A DNA stretch of 64,000 nt from Cellvibrionaceae bacterium. GTDB taxonomy: Bacteria > Pseudomonadota > Gammaproteobacteria > Pseudomonadales > Cellvibrionaceae. Made by a program: the position numbers and the translations under genes. The DNA lies in NCBI GenBank assembly GCA_024707385.1, contig JANPZW010000009.1, forward strand, positions 62,001 to 126,000, in the 5' to 3' direction. The notes under the pieces are model-generated. The model made no database searches and was not told the origin of the DNA. It saw nothing but the letters and a program-made list of their open reading frames with translations. This document shows, piece after piece, positions 1-9,469 of the stretch. How positions within the stretch are numbered: position 1 is the stretch's first letter; every line of letters starts with the position of its first letter.

Positions 1-1471
1 CGTTTAAAGCGGCAACCAGTTGCTGGCCGAACAATTGGCTATTCGCGGGCAATTTCGGGTCCCAGCGCAACGGCTGATTTTGCTGATTGACGGCATTGCC
101 ATTCAACTGGCTGTTATCCTGCCCAAACACAAAATCGGCCAGGGTGGTAAAAGGATCGTTCGCCGCCCATTGCCAGCCTTCGTTGCCAATTTCTATCCGG
201 TATGCAGACCGATCTTTGCGGAATTCGCCGTCGCGCAGGGATTCAATTCCCGCTGTCGACAGAGGTCCGCGAAACGCATACACGGGCTCTTTCGCAAGAG
301 CCCAGGAAAGATACATGACGTGATCCATCAAATTGCGCCCCACCTGACCGCTGCTATTAGCAACACCATCGGAGCATTTTTTATTTTTATTGGACATCAG
401 CAATAATTTCGGTGTTTCAATGGCGTGTGCCGCCAGCACATAGATTTTGCCGGTTGCCGTGCCGGATCCCGTTTGAATTCCGGTGTGCGTATCGTAAGTC
501 AGAAAATCGATCCCGATAATATCCGCTGTATTCTCGTCAACACGGATATTGCATGCCACATGACGATAAAGCACATCCACATTGCCGGTTTGCTGAGCAC
601 GCGCCAAAGTGACAGTTGCATCGTATTTCGCTTGAATCGGGCAAATAGGAATACAGTTGGTATTGCCGGCGCACTGGCGCCGCTCCCCGGGTAGGGAATT
701 ACGCCCTTGCGGAGTTGGCGTGACGTAAAGTGGAATTCCATCAACTTTTAGAGGCATTACACTCGCGCTAAATGCCTGATCAACCAGCGACTCGGTGATG
801 CCCGGCATTGGATAATCGTATTCCGGTCCATATTCGCCCGTCTGTGATACGCCGAATTGCTCATACAATGTATCCAGAGCGTCCTTATCACCCGCCACAC
901 CTATTTCATTAGTGGCTTTTTCATAATATGGAACCAGTGCCTGGTAGAAATTTTTACCGCCCGGCCAATCCACACCCTGGTTATAGAGCGTTTTCAATTC
1001 AAAATCGTTGGGAAATAAACGCAACGATGTTCCCAGCCAGTGCCATGTTGTGCCGCCACCAATACGCTCGTAGGAACTGGCAAAGGCAAAATTTGCCTTC
1101 GGACTATCACCGTTTAAACCTTCTTCCTGCGGCGGGTAAGTAAAATAGGCCTGCTTGGGCTTGCGCCAGGCACCAACCTGCAACACGGTATGGCGAGGTA
1201 CATTTTCATTTGCCGGATCAGGCAGTCCCAATGGATTATCTGGCGTAGAGGCCGAAGGATTTTGAGTGGTGGGCGGATAAGGTGATTCCGGTGTTTTGGC
1301 GTTGGCCTTGAAAAACGTTTCCATATATCCACTGCGATCCACCGGCACAGCCTGCCCAGCTTCAAGAATCAAAACCTTTTTGCCTTGCAACCCCAGCTGA
1401 TAAGCAACAATAGAACCTGAAATACCCGACCCTACAATAACAACATCATAATTCTGATGATTTTTCATCAT
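1..1471 (-). CDS. GMC-family FAD-dependent dehydrogenase, large subunit (3' end outside window)
   Basis: The frame is open for 490 codons from ATG at 1471 to the left edge, so the C-terminus with the catalytic His region is not visible. An FAD-binding GxGxxG motif (VGSGISG, residues 13-19) is followed by a Glu at the end of beta-2 (LILEAG). A GGGTTWHW motif near residue 130 and HAIETPKLLL near residue 330 are typical of the glucose-methanol-choline oxidoreductase family and its membrane-associated gluconate/sorbitol/fructose dehydrogenase branch. A Shine-Dalgarno AAAGGAG lies 4-5 bases upstream. The start overlaps the end of the small-subunit gene by 26 bp, suggesting coupled translation. It probably oxidises a sugar, polyol or alcohol in the periplasm and passes electrons to the haem-motif proteins encoded upstream; the substrate cannot be read from sequence. 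Confidence 0.85.
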   Translation of the reverse strand, partial: MMKNHQNYDVVIVGSGISGSIVAYQLGLQGKKVLILEAGQAVPVDRSGYMETFFKANAKTPESPYPPTTQNPSASTPDNPLGLPDPANENVPRHTVLQVGAWRKPKQAYFTYPPQEEGLNGDSPKANFAFASSYERIGGGTTWHWLGTSLRLFPNDFELKTLYNQGVDWPGGKNFYQALVPYYEKATNEIGVAGDKDALDTLYEQFGVSQTGEYGPEYDYPMPGITESLVDQAFSASVMPLKVDGIPLYVTPTPQGRNSLPGERRQCAGNTNCIPICPIQAKYDATVTLARAQQTGNVDVLYRHVACNIRVDENTADIIGIDFLTYDTHTGIQTGSGTATGKIYVLAAHAIETPKLLLMSNKNKKCSDGVANSSGQVGRNLMDHVMYLSWALAKEPVYAFRGPLSTAGIESLRDGEFRKDRSAYRIEIGNEGWQWAANDPFTTLADFVFGQDNSQLNGNAVNQQNQPLRWDPKLPANSQLFGQQLVAALN

Positions 1472-1985
1472 TATGCTCCTTTACCTGTGTAGGCACCGAG
1501 TGAGGCGGGGGAGTTGCCCAATATCCATAGCGATAATTTGAATCCCCCATCGGGTGAGATTGCATCACCTGCCAGGCCAAACCGGCCGTATAACTCTTGG
1601 CAGAAATCAAATTGCTGACAGTACTGGCTGGCTTGTCCTCCGTGGCGGGAATAATTGTTGGCCATGCGCCTGAATACCACATAAAAATCAATTTCCGGCA
1701 GGCCAAAACAAATTGGTCTCCATTGCTTAGGCTCAGCATGGCTTCACCGATCTGTTGATCGGATAAGCCTGAATTTTTCAGCGAAGCGAATTCCTGCAAG
1801 ATATTGTTTACCAGATTTGCATCACCGCTTTCCTCCGTTACTGTCTTGGTAAAAAAAGGCAGGTATTCCGACTTAATATCTACAACATCGAGGCCAGGTG
1901 CGATAATTTCAGTAGAAAATCCCGTCAAAACCGCGCTTAAGCCAATAAAGTTGTCCATATTTTTTTCAATGCTGTTATCCGACAT
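1446..1985 (-). CDS. FAD-SLDH-type small subunit of membrane-associated dehydrogenase
   Basis: The 179-residue protein resembles the small subunit of FAD-dependent sorbitol/fructose/gluconate dehydrogenases (FAD-SLDH family): an N-terminal FIGLSAVLTGF helix and a later FMWYSGAWP segment are typical. This subunit usually chaperones or exports the GMC flavoprotein and is essential for activity. I see no clear twin-arginine motif, which is often present in the family. ATG at 1985 was chosen because GAGGAGAG lies about 7 bases upstream; an in-frame TTG five codons earlier sits inside that ribosome site. The gene lies immediately before the GMC gene and overlaps its start, so the two should form one complex. 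Family assignment is by motif and context. Confidence 0.7.
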   Translation of the reverse strand: MSDNSIEKNMDNFIGLSAVLTGFSTEIIAPGLDVVDIKSEYLPFFTKTVTEESGDANLVNNILQEFASLKNSGLSDQQIGEAMLSLSNGDQFVLACRKLIFMWYSGAWPTIIPATEDKPASTVSNLISAKSYTAGLAWQVMQSHPMGDSNYRYGYWATPPPHSVPTQVKEHNDEKSSEL

Positions 1986-2000
1986 ATCATCTCTCCTCAA

Positions 2001-3371
2001 TTATTGAGCGCGTTGTAACAAATAGGTGAAATCGGAAAACAAACCATTTGTTGCGGTGGCGTTATTGTGGCAGGCCATACAGCTGCTGGAGGTTTGTCGC
2101 ACATCACCCTGGATGTAGGTTTCCAATGTGGTGTTGGCGAGAAAAGCCGGTGCAGGAGCGCCGGTGGGATCTGTTGGACTTTTTGCATTGGTGGGCCATT
2201 GTGTACTGACCAACTCATAATTCAGCCATACCGATCCCGGCACCGCTTTAGCCAGCGCGGCGTGATAAAGCTGATTCAACTTTTTTGTATCGTTGGTGAT
2301 GGGAATAATACGCTCAACTTGAGTAGGTGCAGTGTATGGATGGGCGGGATTCCACGGGCGCGGTGGTGGCTCATTTACTTTGCATTCGGTGCAGGCTGGA
2401 TTAAAGAAATTGTAAGCAGGCAAAGAGCGAGGCTCGCCTTTAGTCGGTGCATTGGCGACATGCTCAAAGGTCGACCATATCCACTGCGGCTCATCTTTAG
2501 TTTTGTGCGCAATATGAAAACCAACCAAACCCACTCGCTCCAGTGAGCACGCGGGTTTTACGCCGTTTTGCTCTTCCGGATTGTTATAAACCAGCGCGTA
2601 GGTGGTGTGGTATCGACTCGGATTGAATTTACCTGTCATCCTGACCCAGGCAGCCTTCAGCATAATTGCGCCTACCCGACCGCTGGCTGAATCGCTTGCC
2701 GGAAAATTTGCGTCTTTGCCGAATGTCTTCTGGCCGCTCTTACTGTAAAGATTGTTATCGAGAATGTAATTGAACATCGCCTCGTTGGTTAATATTTCGT
2801 AACGGGTATATTGTCCATTCTGATCAATCAAAGGACCGGTTTGAAAAGGCTCACCACTCTCATCCAAAACATTGGGTGTTTTGCCGACCTGAGTGAGATG
2901 GATAGTGCCAGGCGGAATGATCGTGGGATCGATTGTTTTGCACACATCCGGGACCGGGTTTGTCTGGTTCCATGCAGGCGGCCTTGCGCCGCCCGGCAAA
3001 AATATGTCACGACTCTCCTTCCAGCTCTGCCAGACGACAGGCGCATTTGGCGACTGACCTATGACCAATTGATTATTCGGCGTTCCATCTGCGTTAGCCG
3101 GCCAATTCAGTGCAACAAAAGACTGCCAGGAAAACACGTCAAAATCGTGTTGCAACGAAGCGAGCGAGATGGGCGGAGTTGCAGTAATTGCCAAAGGCAT
3201 GGTTGAACTCAATGCAGGCAGCTCGACTGCGGCAGCTTTTAGCGATGTATTTTTTGACGGACTATCCGCTTGCAGATTATTTCCCGCCAAGGCACAACTG
3301 AGAAAGAATAAAACGGGCAAACCAGACCGCAAACGGCTGGATGACGACGGAAATTCAGGTATTTTTTTCAC
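2001..3371 (-). CDS. Exported protein with a C-terminal single CXXCH haem c motif
   Basis: This is a 456-residue product if it starts at GTG 3371, which has AAGGA 8 bases upstream and gives a normal signal peptide (Arg-containing n-region, then LPVLFFLSCALAG). A longer frame begins at GTG 3398, overlapping the previous stop. Most of the chain has no domain I can name; it contains a WIWSTFEHV segment and a Cys-rich stretch (CTEC) near residue 330. The last 35 residues carry SCMACH, a haem c attachment motif, so it probably holds one c-type haem or at least two thiols. It lies 15 bp upstream of the dehydrogenase small subunit and is likely an electron-transfer partner. The role is inferred from position and the CXXCH motif only. 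Confidence 0.6.
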   Translation of the reverse strand: MKKIPEFPSSSSRLRSGLPVLFFLSCALAGNNLQADSPSKNTSLKAAAVELPALSSTMPLAITATPPISLASLQHDFDVFSWQSFVALNWPANADGTPNNQLVIGQSPNAPVVWQSWKESRDIFLPGGARPPAWNQTNPVPDVCKTIDPTIIPPGTIHLTQVGKTPNVLDESGEPFQTGPLIDQNGQYTRYEILTNEAMFNYILDNNLYSKSGQKTFGKDANFPASDSASGRVGAIMLKAAWVRMTGKFNPSRYHTTYALVYNNPEEQNGVKPACSLERVGLVGFHIAHKTKDEPQWIWSTFEHVANAPTKGEPRSLPAYNFFNPACTECKVNEPPPRPWNPAHPYTAPTQVERIIPITNDTKKLNQLYHAALAKAVPGSVWLNYELVSTQWPTNAKSPTDPTGAPAPAFLANTTLETYIQGDVRQTSSSCMACHNNATATNGLFSDFTYLLQRAQ

Positions 3372-3394
3372 GGTGAAATCCTTGCATGAATGAC

Positions 3395-5063
3395 TCACCC
3401 GAGCGCATACAGGCCCATCGATAAAGATGTATTCGCTGGGGAAGATGATTTATTGGAAAAACGCCCGCTTGTCGCAGGCGTTATTGGTGATTCAGCCGTG
3501 TAGGGGTCTACTTCTTCGTCATCGCCACGGCTCGGCAGAATGCCGTCGAACACCCTGCTTTTGAGGCCGGTCTTTTTATCTGCATTCCATTCTTGCCATT
3601 GCGTCAAACTGATGGAAACCTGCAAGGAAAAATCCGTGGATATCCATTGATTCTGACCGCTGGCATATTGTGGCGGTGGAACAATATTGGCTGGGCCAGT
3701 AAAAGATTCAGCACACTGGAAAGTTTTAAAGTAAACCTGATCGATGGCCAAATCAGTGGTGGTGGGGCTTGTCAGACATTGACCGTTGTTATTATTGAAA
3801 CCGCCGAATTGATACAAAATGGCCGGGGTTTTGTTGTTTTTATCCGGAACAGACGCGGTCTGATGGCAAGACAGGCAGCTGCTCTTCGCATTATCCGCGG
3901 GTCCGTTCAAGCGGTTATTACAGCCCAGGTGGCCAGCGTTGGTCTTTTTTATTCAACATATCTGCCACATCCCAGAAAATAACGCTCTCCTTCAGATTAG
4001 AGCGGCTATTCTGAGGATAATTGATGGCTCCGACACCGGCCGGCGGAGTGTCGTTACCCCACATCAAACCCAAGGGCGCTATGCGGTTCCAGGGATTTTT
4101 TTCCTGAGATTTTCGCTCTCCGTCCGCAACGAATGTGCCATAGGCCCAGCCTATGGGTGAGCGCTTGTCCTTCACGGCTATATCAAATTGCAGGAGATAA
4201 ACGTCGCCTATCTGGCGGGGACATTGTTGAGTTTCTTCCAGGAAGGTACACGCCTTGCCAACCGCGGGTTTGCAATTACAGAATGCGGGATCACTGATAT
4301 TCGCCTTCCAGGAAGGTACATTTTTCAAGAAAGGAACCTGCGCAGGATTGGCTGTGGTAAACAGCAATTTGCCTATGACGCTACCTTCATTGAAATGGAA
4401 ATTTCCAGTGGGAATTCTCGGGGCTGGGGCACCCGTCCAGATCTTGGAAATGCTCTCACCCGCTGCCGGATTGTAAAATCCAACCGCCCACATGGTGGTT
4501 TTAAGCTCTGTTGTGCCATTCAGCGTCAAAGTCACAGGTGCTTCGCGTGTCAGCCCGTGCACAAATTCGCGCCCGCTCATAGGATCATACGTCTGATATG
4601 GAATATGAAACCATTGTCGCTTGGCGTTATTGCATAACTGCCAATCCTGACTGACATCTGCATTGCCGATATTACCTTCCTGGATGTAATTCATTACCGA
4701 CCAGAGATAGCGTTCGGCATGCGCAGCTTTTTGTGCTTGGTTCAACGAGGGGTCGAATGGGTTATATCTCTCCCATGGATAGCTGCTTTCCGGCACTGCG
4801 CTACTGAAAGCATCACTCAACTGAAAAACAGGCCCGCGCCAACCGAGCGGCGGCCTATTGATAATTACCTGGTTATCCCACATGCCTGTTTTGGCAAAAG
4901 CAGGATCTTGAAAATAACTTGGATAATTCCCTTTACATGTCGACAAAACCGCACTCAATTGCGCCGGCTCGACTTCGGAAATATCTGCTTTTTCGTGCGG
5001 GACTTGATTACAGGCTGTTAATGCAAAAACTGTGAGAACGTATATTTTAATTCTTTTTAGCAT
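3395..5063 (-). CDS. Lipoprotein with a C-terminal CXXCH motif (frame broken at an A6 run)
   Basis: The N-terminus (MLKRIKIYVLTVFALTAC) is a lipoprotein signal with an LTAC lipobox. The first frame runs to 3918; the rest of the protein, including SSCLSCH, continues in another frame down to 3395. On the minus strand the run at 3945-3950 is six A. With one A fewer, translation continues through LNKKTNAGHLGCNNRLNGP into the SCLSCH segment and gives 555 residues, so I treat the two pieces as one gene. The first in-frame ATG-like codon of the 3' piece has no ribosome site. Known function: none that I recognise. Context (the next gene is also a CXXCH protein, then a GMC dehydrogenase) suggests a periplasmic haem protein in the same electron pathway. 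Confidence 0.6.
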
Positions 5064-5207
5064 CTTAATATCCCTTAAGGTTAGCTGTTATCCCGGCCGT
5101 CAACCAGGAAATCCCCAGACGCATTTAACAGGGATGCACCCAAGCAATCTGGTAAAAACAAGTGTAGACAGGCAATGAATATTTGCTTGGTTAAGGTGCG
5201 ATAGCGC

Positions 5208-5229
5208 CGGCTAAAATTTTATTTAGCCG
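5208..5229. repeat. Perfect 8-bp inverted repeat upstream of the dehydrogenase operon
   Basis: CGGCTAAA and TTTAGCCG are separated by ATTTTA, about 145 bp upstream of the 5063 start. It could be an operator or a hairpin; there is no T-tract that would make it a clear terminator. Confidence 0.4.
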
Positions 5230-5273
5230 ACGAACGCCAAAAGGAGGATAGATAAGGCGCCAAAGCTTGGAAT

Positions 5274-5301
5274 GAAATGCCCGAATAAAAACGGGCGTTT
5301 C
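5274..5301 (-). terminator. Candidate hairpin downstream of the 5363-6181 lipoprotein gene
   Basis: GAAATGCCCG pairs with CGGGCGTTTC (one G-T pair) around an A-rich loop, about 60 bp after the stop of the minus-strand lipoprotein gene. The poly-T tail is weak, so this is a tentative call. Confidence 0.35.
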
Positions 5302-5362
5302 ATTTTATGCACTAACGAAATATGACAATCGCTCGATGCAAACGATTTCGCGGCTCACCCTA

Positions 5363-6181
5363 TTATTGGGCAGACACAACGGGATATCGGGTTAACGGAT
5401 AATAAGCCGTCAAACCTATCATTTCTAAACGTTCCGGAGAGACCAGCACTGAGGCCGGAGAACCTGCCGGCCTAGCGTCACTGCCAGGCCCATAGATCAC
5501 CAGCTCCAAGCGGTATTGGTCATCGGATAATTTCTCCACATATCGGAGCGCGTACAAAAAATATGCTGCCGTATATTCTTTATTGCAAATGAGATTTGCA
5601 TTGCATTGTCCGTATCGCCCATACCGTCCTATCGTTTCCGAGAGGAATTCAAGGGCCTCGCATTCCCGACCGTCCGTTGCATAAAGGCATTCTTCACCCC
5701 AGGCTCCTCGCAACGTGGAAAACCAGTCTTCCGGTAAAGCGGTAAGAATATAAGGTGTATTGAGCAAAGGATTCAAAAGACCTGTCGAACCATTTTCGGC
5801 CGACACAATAGTGCCACTCAAACCCGCTGCGGTTTCTGCGAAGCTCAAATTCCCTCCCAGCCGTTGGGTATGTTCGCGAAATTGAAAATCCACCGCGAGA
5901 TTACCCTCTTCATTGAAATAATCTTTCCGTGAATTCAAGTCAGTCATGGCTGTATAGCTTTCAATACCATAAAACTCGCTTTGACAGGCGTCATCCACCA
6001 AACTGTAAAAGCTCAGTGCCATCATATCCTCACCAAAAAAGGAAGCTGTTACCTGGCAATCATCATCAAATCCATGATCGACCACCCAGTGCCCTTCCAG
6101 CTCCAGCTTTGGTTCAGATTGCTCTCTACATCCACTCAATAGAATAATCAAGCCGATAAAAAACCAGTTGCAGCGAACCAT
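5363..6181 (-). CDS. Hypothetical lipoprotein
   Basis: This is a 272-residue protein with a type II signal peptide: MVRCNWFFIGLIILLSGC ends in the lipobox LSGC. ATG 6181 is preferred because GGAGGAAC sits just upstream; the reading frame is open for another 59 codons but has no other good start. The mature part is acidic, rich in aromatic residues and contains several Cys (for example CQSEF, CNANLICNKE), compatible with disulfides in the periplasm or cell surface. I recognise no family. It stands alone, with a possible hairpin terminator after it and a 300-bp intergenic stretch before the next operon. Codon use and composition look like the neighbours. Confidence 0.6.
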   Translation of the reverse strand: MVRCNWFFIGLIILLSGCREQSEPKLELEGHWVVDHGFDDDCQVTASFFGEDMMALSFYSLVDDACQSEFYGIESYTAMTDLNSRKDYFNEEGNLAVDFQFREHTQRLGGNLSFAETAAGLSGTIVSAENGSTGLLNPLLNTPYILTALPEDWFSTLRGAWGEECLYATDGRECEALEFLSETIGRYGRYGQCNANLICNKEYTAAYFLYALRYVEKLSDDQYRLELVIYGPGSDARPAGSPASVLVSPERLEMIGLTAYYPLTRYPVVSAQ

Positions 6182-6426
6182 AAGTTCCTCCGTTGCTTTA
6201 TCTGAGGTATTTCGATTTGAATCATCGATAAAAGCGGAAACTGCAACTGCAATGAAAAATGCAGCATTCCGTTGATCAGCCTTATAAAAGCAGATCTGGA
6301 AGGCGGCAATACGTATATTTTCGAATTCAGCCAATTGCCTGCGCGCAACCACTACCACCGCACAAAATTTCTGCGCGGAAAACAGGAAGAATTGACTCTA
6401 TAGATCAGCTTGGCAAAAGCCGCGAC

Positions 6427-7300
6427 TTAGCGTGGATAAAATGCCTCTTTTACCAGCTTGCCGTCCATTTCCCGGGGAATGTGCACGCCAAGCAGCCACA
6501 GTGCCGTGGCTGCGGTATCGTGGATGTCCACCCTGCGTTTGAGCACGCCCGGCTTCACGCTTTTACCCCACGCAACCCAGGGAATGTGCATATCTTCCAG
6601 ATTGGTAGTGCCATGGCCGTAACCGTGACCGCCATGGTCGGCGGTGAGAATAAAAACGCTGTCTTTTTCGATGCCCGCTGCGGCAACTGCCGTGCGCAAA
6701 ACATTCAAAGCCGCATCCTGGTCGGCGAATGCACTCTTCTGCTCTTCGCTGCCCCAACCATAATTGTGCCCGGCGTTGTCGGAATCGGCGAAGTGAATAA
6801 AAGTGAGATTGGGTTTTTGATTGACGATAAATTCAGCCGCAACATTGGCGATGTCCAATGCCGCGATTTCACTTGCGGACATAAAATCCAGGGAATAAGG
6901 AATAGCAAAATGTTTGAATTTCTGTTTACCGGCAATTAATCCCGTGGTCAGTCCTTGCGCTTTTGCCAAAGAAAATATGGTGGGCACCACCACCGGGCCT
7001 CGCGCTGGTTGCCAGTCATTCCAATCAATCAAATGTTTATTGGGCTGAACACCGGTCAGCATGGACGCATGCGCCACCAGGGTATAACTGGGCACCACGG
7101 TAAACGCCGCAGAAGTGCAGGCGCCGTGCTGCACCATCTGCTTGAATACCCGCATGGCGCTTTCCTGCATAACCGAAGGCTTGCCGCCGTCAAAGCTGAC
7201 GATAAATACGTGCTTAACTCCCGTCGCCAGTGCCTCGCCTGAAATACACAGCAGGAGAAAAAATTGCGGCAATTTTCCGATAGAAAAGATTCAGTGACAC
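6427..7300 (-). CDS. Alkaline phosphatase superfamily phosphodiesterase/phosphatase (frame broken in signal peptide)
   Basis: VFIVSFDGGKPS near the N-terminus carries the first metal-binding Asp. A VVPSYTLVAHASMLTG stretch, HFADSDNAGH and TADHGGHGYGH give the remaining metal ligands of the type I phosphodiesterase/nucleotide pyrophosphatase group of the alkaline phosphatase superfamily. The long frame has no good start (only TTG at 7272). A GTG at 7300, with AGGGGAG upstream, starts MSLNLFYRKIAAIF in another frame; removing one base from the six-base run at 7258-7263 joins them into a signal peptide ending ISGEALA and a 290-residue exported enzyme. It acts in the periplasm; the substrate is unknown. 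It stands alone between a lipoprotein gene and an aldehyde dehydrogenase. Confidence 0.7.
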
Positions 7301-7407
7301 GACGCTCCCCTTGATTGAGAAAAGATCGTCGCATCTTAGGGATATTTCACAGTGCTGCAAACCGGCGACTGCAGCGAGATTAAGATATTGAGAAACCTGA
7401 CATTTAT

Positions 7408-8846
7408 TTATCCCACCAACACATATTTCATTTGCTGATATTCATCCATCCCATACTTAGATCCCTCCCTTCCATACCCGGACCATTTAACACCCCCAAA
7501 GGGTGCGGAGGCGTTGGAGATGGCAGTGTCGTTGACGCCTACCATGCCGTATTCGAGCGCATCCATAACCCGCATGACGCGACTGAGATTTTTGGAATAA
7601 AAATAAGCGGCGAGGCCGTAGGGTGTGTCATTGGCGAGTTGAATTGCCTCTTCCTCGGTAGCAAACGGAATGGCAACCAACAAAGGCGCGAAGGTTTCCT
7701 CCTGGGCGAAAATCATTTTGGGTTTGCCGTTGGCCATCAATACGGGTTTGACGAAGTTGCCATCGGCTTTTCCGTCGCCACACAACAATTGCGCGCCCTG
7801 CTCTAGCGCATCATCCAAATGCCGTTGGAATTTTTCCACCGCAGATGAATTGATCAGGGGGCCAATCGTCACCCCCTCGTCGTGCCCGTCGCCGACCACC
7901 AGGGATTCCACCGCAATTTTCAACCGCTGCAGGATTGCGTCGTAAACCGATTGTTGTACCAGCAGGCGATTGACGCAGACGCAAGTCTGTCCGGCATTGC
8001 GAAATTTCGCCGCGATTATGCCTTCCACAGCCAGATCGAGATCGGCGTCGTCGAACACGATCAGAGGCGCGTTGCCGCCTAATTCAGGGAGAGTTTGGTG
8101 AGATTGGTGGCGCTTTTTTGTTGCAGCAATTTGCCGACGCGGGTGGATCCGGTAAAACTGATTTTTTTGATCGCCGGATTTTCCGTGAACTCATCCCCGA
8201 TAGAAGCGGCGTCACCGGTTACCAAGTTAAATACACCGGCAGGCACGCCAGCGCGCTCGCCGAGCAGCGCGAGGGCGAGTGCAGAAAATGGCGTGAGCTC
8301 CGCCGGTTTGGCAACCACAGTACAACCTGCCGCAAGTGCCGCAGCCACTTTGCGCGCGAGCATGGCGATAGGGAAATTCCACGGCGTAATGCAGGCGCAA
8401 ACACCTATAGGCTGCTTTTGTACGAGAATTTTTTGCCCGGGTTTCGGCGCTGGAATCATATCGCCGTAATTGCGCGGCGCCTCCTCGCCAAACCACTGCA
8501 GATAAGATGCGGCGTAACGCACTTCACCCTTGGCTTCCGCCAGGGGCTTGCCCTGTTCGGTGGTGAGAATTTCGGCCAGGTCATCCAGATGATGTAACAG
8601 CAGCTCGCTCCATGCGCGCAGAATCTCGCCACGTTTTTGCGCGGACTCCTGACGCCATAGAGTAAATGCTCGCTCAGCAGCTCTGATGGCATCCGCCACT
8701 TCAGCACGGCTCACGCGGGGAACTTTGCCAATCACGGTGTGGGTCGCTGGATTTTTGACTTCGATGGCTTCGCCACTTGCAGCTTGGCGCCACAGGCCGT
8801 CCCAATAATTAGCTTGCTGCAGAAGTTCTGGATTTTTTAATTTCAT
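7408..8846 (-). CDS. gabD: NAD(P)-dependent succinate-semialdehyde/aldehyde dehydrogenase (frame broken)
   Basis: Two frames together make one aldehyde dehydrogenase. The upstream part (8079-8846, ATG 8846 with GGAGGAAA upstream) has the cofactor-binding motifs ITPWNFPIAM, KPAELTPFSALAL and FTGSTRVG. The downstream part (to 7408) has the catalytic-Cys region NAGQTCVC and the C-terminal FGGVKWSGYGREG. The frame is lost at about 8078-8087, exactly at the catalytic-Glu motif: SLN-stop instead of SLELGG. One extra G there restores LELGGNAPLIVFDD and a 479-residue protein, the normal length. GabD-like enzymes oxidise succinate semialdehyde to succinate; the exact substrate among related aldehydes is an inference. 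A single missing base is more likely a sequencing error than a mutation. Confidence 0.75.
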
Positions 8847-8942
8847 GATTTTTCCTCCAAGCACTTCAGGCCACAGGTTTATTTATTGGATGCAGATACA
8901 GGAAGAGGATTCCCGGCAAAACGTCGCCCTAGAGCAAACGGG

Positions 8943-9406
8943 TCAGAGCCAGCGGCGTACCAGGCGGCGGTAGGCGTCATACTCCGCGCCGAAAAAGACG
9001 CACCAATGCGCGCTCCTCCGGAATAATCTGAAAACGGTTCATATAAAAGACGAACACAACCGGACCAAGCAGCGCGTAGGGATTGCCGAGATAAGCCCCC
9101 CAGGCGCACAGGCAGAGAAGAAATCCGGCGTACATAGGATTGCGGCTGAGACGGTAGACGCCGGAGGTCACCAGGGAAGATGCTGTGTCCGGCTGCAGCG
9201 GGTTTACCGTGGTGCGGCGACGGCGAAAAAGACCAGACGCCGGCCAGCACCAAAAAGACTCCCGGCCCCAGCAATAACAGCGCACCCCACCAACGAATGG
9301 CGAGGGGAAGGAGAAAGTCGCGGCTCACTGCCGCCACCAAACCCATACAGCCAGCGATGATCAACACCTGCACCAGTGGTGGAATTTTCAGTTCCAGTGC
9401 ATTCAT
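8943..9406 (-). CDS. Isoprenylcysteine methyltransferase-like integral membrane protein (two frame breaks)
   Basis: From ATG 9406 (AGGAGAAG upstream) the protein starts MNALELKIPPLVQVLIIAG with two hydrophobic helices. At 9226-9230 (five A on the plus strand) the frame is lost; the next frame carries the family signature VTSGVYRLSRNPMYAGF and a third hydrophobic segment. At 8992-8996 (again five A) it is lost once more. Removing one base at each run gives a 153-residue protein ending IPEERALVRLFGAEYDAY and a stop at 8943. RNPMY is typical of the isoprenylcysteine carboxyl methyltransferase / phospholipid methyltransferase-like fold. The bacterial substrate is unknown. The gene is 96 bp upstream of the aldehyde dehydrogenase start and may share its transcript. 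Confidence 0.65.
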
Positions 9407-9469
9407 GGCTTCTCCTGAACTCACGCAATGATTGGCGATGGAAATACGACCCTCGAACGCGGAAAAAGC

